A stretch of 64,000 bases of DNA from the NCBI RefSeq assembly GCF_047948215.1, contig NC_134455.1:322082147-322146146 (forward strand), in the 5' to 3' direction. Position numbers and translations under genes: made by a program. Each line of letters opens with the position of its first letter. The first letter of the stretch is position 1. Positions 59,971 through 64,000 of this stretch are shown piece after piece. This stretch comes from Lycorma delicatula (Eukaryota; Arthropoda; Insecta; Hemiptera; Fulgoridae). A model generated the notes under the pieces. That model was not told where the DNA came from. It saw only the letters and a program-made list of their open reading frames with translations, and searched no databases.

Positions 59971-61341
59971 TTTATGGAGACATTTACATCAGGAATTATT
60001 CTTCAGTTTTTAACCTATGACTTAAAGTTTTTGTGTTGCCGAATACAACAAATTCGTCGATTCATACAAATTACAATTCTTATTACGCCACTTTTCCTCG
60101 GTTAAAAATAAGTCAATCGGTTCTTTCTTTTTGCTTTAATGCCGTATATATTTATTTCTCAGAAATATTGAACAAATTCCTGAAGAACAGAAACGAACAT
60201 ACGACCCACAAACTTGGCATCCGACCGACGTAGTCGGTTAAAGTTATAAAACTATCAATAGTACATTTCTTTAGGAAAATGAAATTAAGAAAGGTCAATC
60301 TTCTTAAAAATCAAAACAAACGCAAATCCAACTTTATACTGTGCTTATTCGTACTACCACGACCACCGATTTAATGTCACGCTGTGACATTATGTTTATT
60401 TACTAATGTGTATTGCAAACGAATTTTAAACAGCCTAAATTACACGGTAAATGATTCTCAAATTAAGCCGATATTAATCAATTATTTGTTATTATTAATT
60501 ATTACACAGCGCAATGGTTTTATCTTAAGAGTCTTTCCGTTAAAGGAAACAATATAAGGAAATTAACTTCGCGTAACCTACGATAATAACGTTTACAAAG
60601 TAAAGTTGTAAGACACCCTTCCGACTTCGTTACGTTTGTTTGTTCTTTTGAAATTCTTCATACCTTGTTCTTATTTTGAAAAAGTCACATTATATGAATA
60701 ATACAACCGTCAGGCAACTACACCAGTATATTTAGAAAAATGAAAGATTATAACCAAAGATCTCTTAACACAATTCCAAGTAAAAATAAATTTTTATTTT
60801 TATTTCCTAAGATTATTAAAAGGAAACTACAGATTTAAATTGAATTTTACTCAAAATATCTTATATAAATTAAGATCTAGAGAACTCATTCAGATTCTGC
60901 AAAACAAAAATAAAGTTAATATAATTTAATAGTCGACTCCAAAATTGGAAATAAAAAAATTTACTGATATGTATAATATATGTAGGGAAATAATTAAAAA
61001 AATATTTAAAAAAAGAAACAAACAAACCATTTTTAAGAAAATATCCAATACCGGGACTTGGCTGTGATTTTGTTTTTTGAAATATTCTAAGTTAGTAGTA
61101 TATAGATTTGAACATTGACACGAATAGCTGCATTCCCCTCCTTCAATTTACACGCAATCTGTTGTGATTTCAGGCAAAAAGTAAACAAATAATAAAACAA
61201 AACGTAGTATTGTTGAATCGTAAACAGGTGAAGATATCGCAAATTGTAATTTAAATCAAAACGTAAAAATATCCATTTTTTACTAATGATTATCCATTTT
61301 TTAGAATGATTTATGTACGAAATATTATTAGGTATTTTCAG
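59971..61341. other. AT-rich sequence upstream of the 61.3-kb exon; no gene seen
   Basis: A LINE 3'-end-like phrase (GACGTAGTCGGTTAAAG) at about 60227. A short inverted repeat (TGTCACGCTGTGACA) at about 60376. No promoter could be assigned to the downstream exon. Confidence 0.5.
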
Positions 61342-61473
61342 ATGGCTCAAAGAAATTATTCACTGCGTCCGATTGATTTTGAATATACTAAGGCAAGATT
61401 AGATTACGATCCGTTTTACCAGTATACAATTTTTGGAGACACTCCCAGGTCAAAGGCAGGCGGAAAATATTTC
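61342..61473 (+). CDS. Coding exon of an unidentified host gene (44 codons)
   Basis: Clean acceptor TATTTTCAG directly before ATG and consensus donor TTC/GTGAGT after it. Length 132 nt, phase 0. Reads MAQRNYSLRPIDFEYTKARL and then DYDPFYQYTIFGDTPRSKAG, GKYF. Balanced amino-acid use, with many Tyr, Asp, Pro and Arg, is unlike the AT-driven spurious frames nearby. The ATG may be the start codon, with a 5' UTR exon upstream, or an internal Met. I do not recognise the protein. The gene continues off the right edge. Confidence 0.6.
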
Positions 61474-62450
61474 GTGAGTAGACGTTTTTTAATTAGGTAT
61501 AAATTACAAGCTTTTTTCCAGTAATTCATAAAATATTTTAATTAAAATATTTAAATAATATTTAAGACTACGTGATCTAAGTAAATCTTTTACGATGCTG
61601 GTGTTTGTTTACACTCACTCTTTTGATAAATTCATATCCCTGTAACTGGTCGGTTTTTCAGATCCAACAATTATCGAAATATCTAGACAAGAGTTGACTG
61701 AAAAAACAGATAAAAAAAGCTGATGCAGTCAACAATTACTGAATTTCACATGTTTTCAGAAACAGATTTTGTGCATGCTATCGAGCTCAACACTATCAGA
61801 CTCATATAATTTATGATCAGTCATTAATACCATAAGTATTATTCCGAAGTTACAAGTTTAAATAAGTAAAAAATAATGAAAGAAAGAACAATTTGCAATA
61901 GATATTTTTAATAAAACAGCTTCTTACTTAACATTGTAAATTATTTCTTATCGATAATTTTTTACTCCCCTACTGATTGGAAGCAGTGTGTGTAATGTTT
62001 TTTTACAATAGGAAGACGTATATTAAACTTTAACTAATCGGTTCCAGTCTTCATGACAGTAACCGTTTTAAAACACCTAAGGTAAAATAGAAACATGTAA
62101 CTGTTTACTATAACCAGCTGTTTTTTTTACTGTTGAAATATGTTGTTTTTACTAGTTGATTGTAAACACAAAACGGGCAATAAAAATTGTCGGGAAACAT
62201 AAGCATTTTATTAACAATAAAATTCGAATGATATGAATTAATATAAATAAGCAGTTAGTAGATGACAGGAAAGCGAGTGATCGTATTAAATCACCCTTTT
62301 TATTTGGGAGTAATGATGTTCATTAACAGAGCTGCGTCACGGCGAAGTGCAATGCCATTGTTTTGAGTGATTGCCAAAATTGAATAACTTTTCAAATATC
62401 GAATTTAAATTTTTATTTTTCGATTTAACGGAGAGCCAGTTTTACTAGAG
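61474..62450. other. Intron of the unidentified gene; nothing recognised
   Basis: AT-rich, no frame or repeat border before the Helitron-like element. Confidence 0.5.
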
Positions 62451-62479
62451 GTGGGGGTTTCAGTTGTTTTTTGCCAAAC

Positions 62480-64000
62480 GAAAACGAACTATTTGTTGAA
62501 AAAATCTGATGTAGACACCATATCACTTTCTTGTACGCCTATTAAGTTACTCATACATATTTTTTGTTGCGCTTCATTTAAACTTATTTTATTTGAAAGT
62601 GAGATACGATCCTCCAATTCTTTAATAAAGCGGACAGTTTCTGAAATATTAGTTTTTATTAACATCAATTATTTATACACTTATTAATTCAACAATCTTA
62701 CATGAAATATTAGGATAGAGTAAAAGTCCCTTTTTACTCATATTACTAGATTCGTATATTCGTGAGTTGCTGATTAACAAAAGTTTCAGATTTCTGGTGT
62801 GTCGTATAAATAAAAGTTAATAATAATTAAACTATTCCGATTAGTGAACTCTTGTGTACTGGTGACAAATGTTAATTTCGATCTTACGGTATTAAATATT
62901 CAGTATTTATTATTGGATTATTTGGTGAATAATCAAAAATGAAATAGAAAAAAATCATACAGAAAAAAGAAAGATAATATAAAGAAATATATCTAAAAAA
63001 AACAAGAATGTGAGTATGAAGCGGAAGAAAATGATAAAAACAAAGAAAGAATAAAAAGATTAAGAGAAGATGATAAATATAAAGAGGAAGGGAATGTTAG
63101 AACCAAAGAAACAATAAAAAGACCAAGAGAAGATATAAATATAAAGAGGAAGAAAACGTTAAGATCAAGGAAAGAATAAAATGATTATGAGAGGATGATA
63201 AATATAAAGAGAGAAAATTTGAAAACTAGAGAACCAGTACACAAATTAAGATCAGAAGAATTATATCACACCAAAGAGCGATTAAATGATTAAATGATAT
63301 CACAGGAGTAATTAATGAACTAAAAGATAAGAATTTTTTGCAATTTTTTAAAGAACGGGCATGTATGCCTCATTGTATATGTTGTTCTTATGAGGGTCTT
63401 TTTTCAGTTACTTTGTTAGATATAGTCACTATCAGTCACTCTTTAATGAAGATAAAGATAACAGAAATTTCAGAATAATTAAATAAAATTAAACAGAAAT
63501 TAAACTAGAAAATCCAAAAATAATACGGTTCTAAATTATAATATTAAATAATCAGATGTTTCACCAAATCTATTACATACACACATATATGTAATAAAGC
63601 CTATCAGATTACATATACACATTTTTAAAAGTACATAAAATTTTATTTCACTAATAACGTATGATTTTTCTTTTTTTATTATTATTGAATAATTATTTAT
63701 TGTAAAACCTTTTACAAACACGGGTTAATAATTATTAATAAATCAATATATTTAATTAAAAAATAATAATTTAAAAAAAAGATGCAGTTTGATTCGAACC
63801 GATGTAACTTCCGTGTAATATCCAAATATTTCACTAATTAACATTTTATTTGGCTATAACTCTGGGACCAATAAGTACCAATATTCATAAGTACCACTTA
63901 TGAAGATCATTGAAAAGCTTTCAATGAGGGCTTATTAGTGCAGTTAAGAAAAAGTCCAGAATCTAACTTTTTGGGGATTTTGGGCGTTTTTCTACACTTT
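62480..64000 (+). mobile_element. Helitron/Helentron-like element, long relic (right copy, cut by the window edge)
   Basis: Inverted relative to the left copy and collinear with it. The inner terminal block (CTGATGTAGACACC, TTGTACGCCTATTAAGTTAC) is followed by the stretch near 62800 (AGATTTCTGGTGTGTCGTA). Next is a Lys/Glu/Arg-rich tandem frame (about 62995-63200) with RIKRLREDDKYKEE-type units, then a Cys-containing block (GCATGTATGCCTCATTGTAT region, about 63360-63410). Last is the outer block in reverse complement (63780-64000). Broken by stops and frameshifts; no RC or helicase core is left. Confidence 0.5.
62990..63200 (+). repeat. Tandem approximately 60-bp units encoding K/R/E-rich sequence
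   Basis: About three units built on AAAGAAAGAATAAAAAGATT, then AAGAGAAGATGATAAATATA and AAGAGGAAG, translating to KERIKRLREDDKYKEE. The reverse complement of 1380-1560 has the same units. The period is close to but not exactly constant, and frameshifts between units break the frame. Confidence 0.7.

Noticed and set aside
446..64000. One giant transposon spanning the window between the inverted end copies
   Set aside because: The edge copies each contain both ends and coding remnants of the same element, so they are separate insertions; a conserved host gene lies between.
1..64000. CRISPR arrays, bacterial operons, rRNA genes, endogenous viral genes
   Set aside because: No regular spacer-repeat arrays, ribosome-binding operon structure, rRNA words or viral proteins were seen; exons, introns and transposons indicate a eukaryotic nuclear locus.

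Overview
The window looks like an insect nuclear genome. It is very AT-rich, carries a conserved animal gene split by long introns, and is crowded with decayed transposable elements of arthropod type (mariner, Tigger/pogo, hAT, R1- and Jockey-clade LINEs, tRNA-derived SINEs, PIF1/Helitron-like helicase). A hemipteran source fits the style of the repeats, but that is a weak inference.

Layout. From about 3.5 to 29.4 kb the minus strand carries the 5' half of a rootletin (CROCC/Root) gene. Nine coding exons can be joined in phase (1536 nt, 512 codons, no stop). They match the N-terminal third of rootletin; the rest of the coiled coil lies off the left edge and the start codon was not found. The introns hold a Penelope-like fragment (4.6 kb), a Tigger element with an LTR-like insertion (5.4-8.0 kb), a Jockey LINE relic (10-11.6 kb), a SINE whose target duplication spans a 5' splice site (12.0-12.2 kb), a mariner-like relic (13.2 kb), a long inverted-repeat element (17.6-18.5 kb), a heat-shock-type promoter with a short spliced exon (23.2-23.4 kb), a dead hAT transposase split by a SINE (24.2-26.5 kb) and an R1-type gag relic (26.5-27.8 kb).

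From 29.4 to 61.3 kb no conserved host exon is certain; it is either the 5' flank or a long first intron of rootletin. It holds a 0.6-kb foldback sequence (32.5 kb), two PIF1-like helicase fragments (33.3 and 37.1 kb), an R1-clade reverse transcriptase interrupted by a SINE (34-36.6 kb), a mariner with both terminal repeats and a nested insertion (39.7-41.3 kb), two MITE-like elements, a probable solo LTR, a LINE C-terminal fragment and long AT-rich stretches. At 61.34 kb a short plus-strand exon (44 codons, clean acceptor and donor, phase 0) marks a second host gene that I do not recognise.

Three copies of one high-copy element, which I tentatively call Helitron/Helentron-like, lie at 0.45-2.1 kb, 59.0-59.7 kb and 62.5-64.0 kb. 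The two long ones are inverted relative to each other at the window edges. Six copies of one SINE family were found, and all six have readable target-site duplications. A second SINE family shares its 3' tail. No tRNA, rRNA or CRISPR locus was found. Apart from rootletin and the 61.3-kb exon, nearly all recognisable coding sequence is transposon debris.
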